Positions 4,817-5,170 of a DNA stretch of 5,170 nt are shown one piece after another. Position 1 is the first letter of the stretch. Each line of letters opens with the position of its first letter. The stretch covers positions 1 to 5,170 of the forward strand of contig JAAZCO010000137.1 of assembly GCA_012513235.1 (NCBI GenBank), read 5' to 3'. Below the pieces are notes generated by a model. It was not told the DNA's origin, ran no database searches, and saw only the letters and a program-made list of their open reading frames with translations. The position numbers and the translations under genes are program-made. Origin of the DNA: Gammaproteobacteria bacterium (lineage in GTDB: Bacteria; Pseudomonadota; Gammaproteobacteria; Pseudomonadales; Pseudomonadaceae).

Positions 4817-5170
4817 ATGACCCAAAGTAACTGGTGGTTAAACGCCACAGCGCCACTGTCTGCAGCCTCGCAGCAACAGGCACAAGCACATCAAGACCAA
4901 CTGACCAAACCGCAAGGCTCTTTAGGCCGCCTCGAGACTGTGGCCATTGAGTTGGCTGCTATGCAACATCAGGTCAAACCGCAGATTCAGCAAGCGCATA
5001 TGCTGGTGTTTGCCGGTGACCACGGTGTGGTGGCGCAAGGGGTGTCGGCTTTTCCGCAATCGGTGACCATTGCCATGCTGTCGAACTTCGTCAAGGGTGG
5101 CGCGGCGGTGGCGACCTTGTGCAAGCAACAAGGCATTGAACTGAGTGTGATTAACTGCGGTACCGCCAGC
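4817..5170 (+). CDS. cobT: Nicotinate-nucleotide-dimethylbenzimidazole phosphoribosyltransferase, N-terminal part (3' end outside window)
   Basis: CobT moves the phosphoribosyl group of nicotinate mononucleotide onto 5,6-dimethylbenzimidazole, giving alpha-ribazole phosphate for the lower ligand of cobalamin. The frame stays open from the ATG at 4817 to the last base, giving 118 residues of a protein usually near 350. Seen: LTKPQGSLGRLE (29-40), the highly conserved VFAGDHGVVAQGVSAFPQSVT (64-84), NFVKGGAAV (90-98) and a strand ending VINCGTAS (111-118). The catalytic Glu of the family lies near the C-terminus and is outside the window. An in-frame TAA at 4793, with no alternative start after it, fixes the ATG at 4817. 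The Shine-Dalgarno is weak (GCGAAG just upstream). Other cobalamin genes such as cobS, cobC or cobU often cluster with cobT and may follow beyond the right edge, but none precedes it. Identification is firm despite truncation. Confidence 0.95.
   Translation, partial: MTQSNWWLNATAPLSAASQQQAQAHQDQLTKPQGSLGRLETVAIELAAMQHQVKPQIQQAHMLVFAGDHGVVAQGVSAFPQSVTIAMLSNFVKGGAAVATLCKQQGIELSVINCGTAS

Noticed and set aside
4704..4889. Minus-strand frame of 61 residues across the cobT start
   Set aside because: It opposes the well-supported cobT start, has no recognisable family features, and its Cys- and Ser-rich end comes from reading the inverted-repeat spacer.
4922..5131. Minus-strand frame of 69 residues opposite cobT
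   Set aside because: It is antisense to the conserved FAGDHGVVAQGVSAFP region of CobT; the His- and Arg-rich composition reflects that.

Overview
The window looks like a housekeeping and metabolic stretch of a gammaproteobacterial chromosome, most likely from a moderate-GC member of the Pseudomonadaceae or a close relative. That guess rests on the style of the proteins (AcnA, a DUF2288 protein, CobT, BolA) from general familiarity, not on a search. Gene density is high, and I see no insertion sequence, phage gene, CRISPR array, tRNA or rRNA.

Layout. (1) Positions 1-847, + strand: the C-terminal part of aconitate hydratase (acnA), cut by the window edge. (2) Positions 876-912: a hairpin between convergent genes that serves as the terminator of the minus-strand operon and perhaps also of acnA. 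(3) Positions 4294 down to 949, minus strand: a tight four-gene operon, read in the order beta-hydroxyacid dehydrogenase (GlxR/tartronate semialdehyde reductase type), hydroxypyruvate isomerase-like protein (Hyi/OtnI type), Spinster-like MFS transporter, and a BolA-family protein. Two of its three junctions are one-base TAATG stop/start overlaps; the third is a 30-base gap. (4) Positions 4295-4392: a short divergent control region. (5) Positions 4393-4707, + strand: a DUF2288 protein of unknown function. (6) Positions 4708-4816: a leader or spacer with inverted repeats. (7) Positions 4817-5170, + strand: the N-terminal third of CobT (lower-ligand activation for cobalamin), running off the right edge.

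How the genes may work together: the isomerase and reductase could together convert hydroxypyruvate, via tartronate semialdehyde, to glycerate, with the MFS protein importing or exporting a related organic acid. Glyoxylate carboligase and glycerate kinase, the usual partners of this pair, are not in the window. BolA, an iron-sulfur/redox-linked protein that acts with monothiol glutaredoxins, is the odd member; its start codon overlaps the transporter stop codon. acnA (an Fe-S enzyme) ends next to bolA, but on the opposite strand.

I found no convincing new biological system here. The points most worth a second look are the operon composition, the bolA coupling, the strand-biased terminator, the start of the dehydrogenase, and short repeats in the divergent control region.
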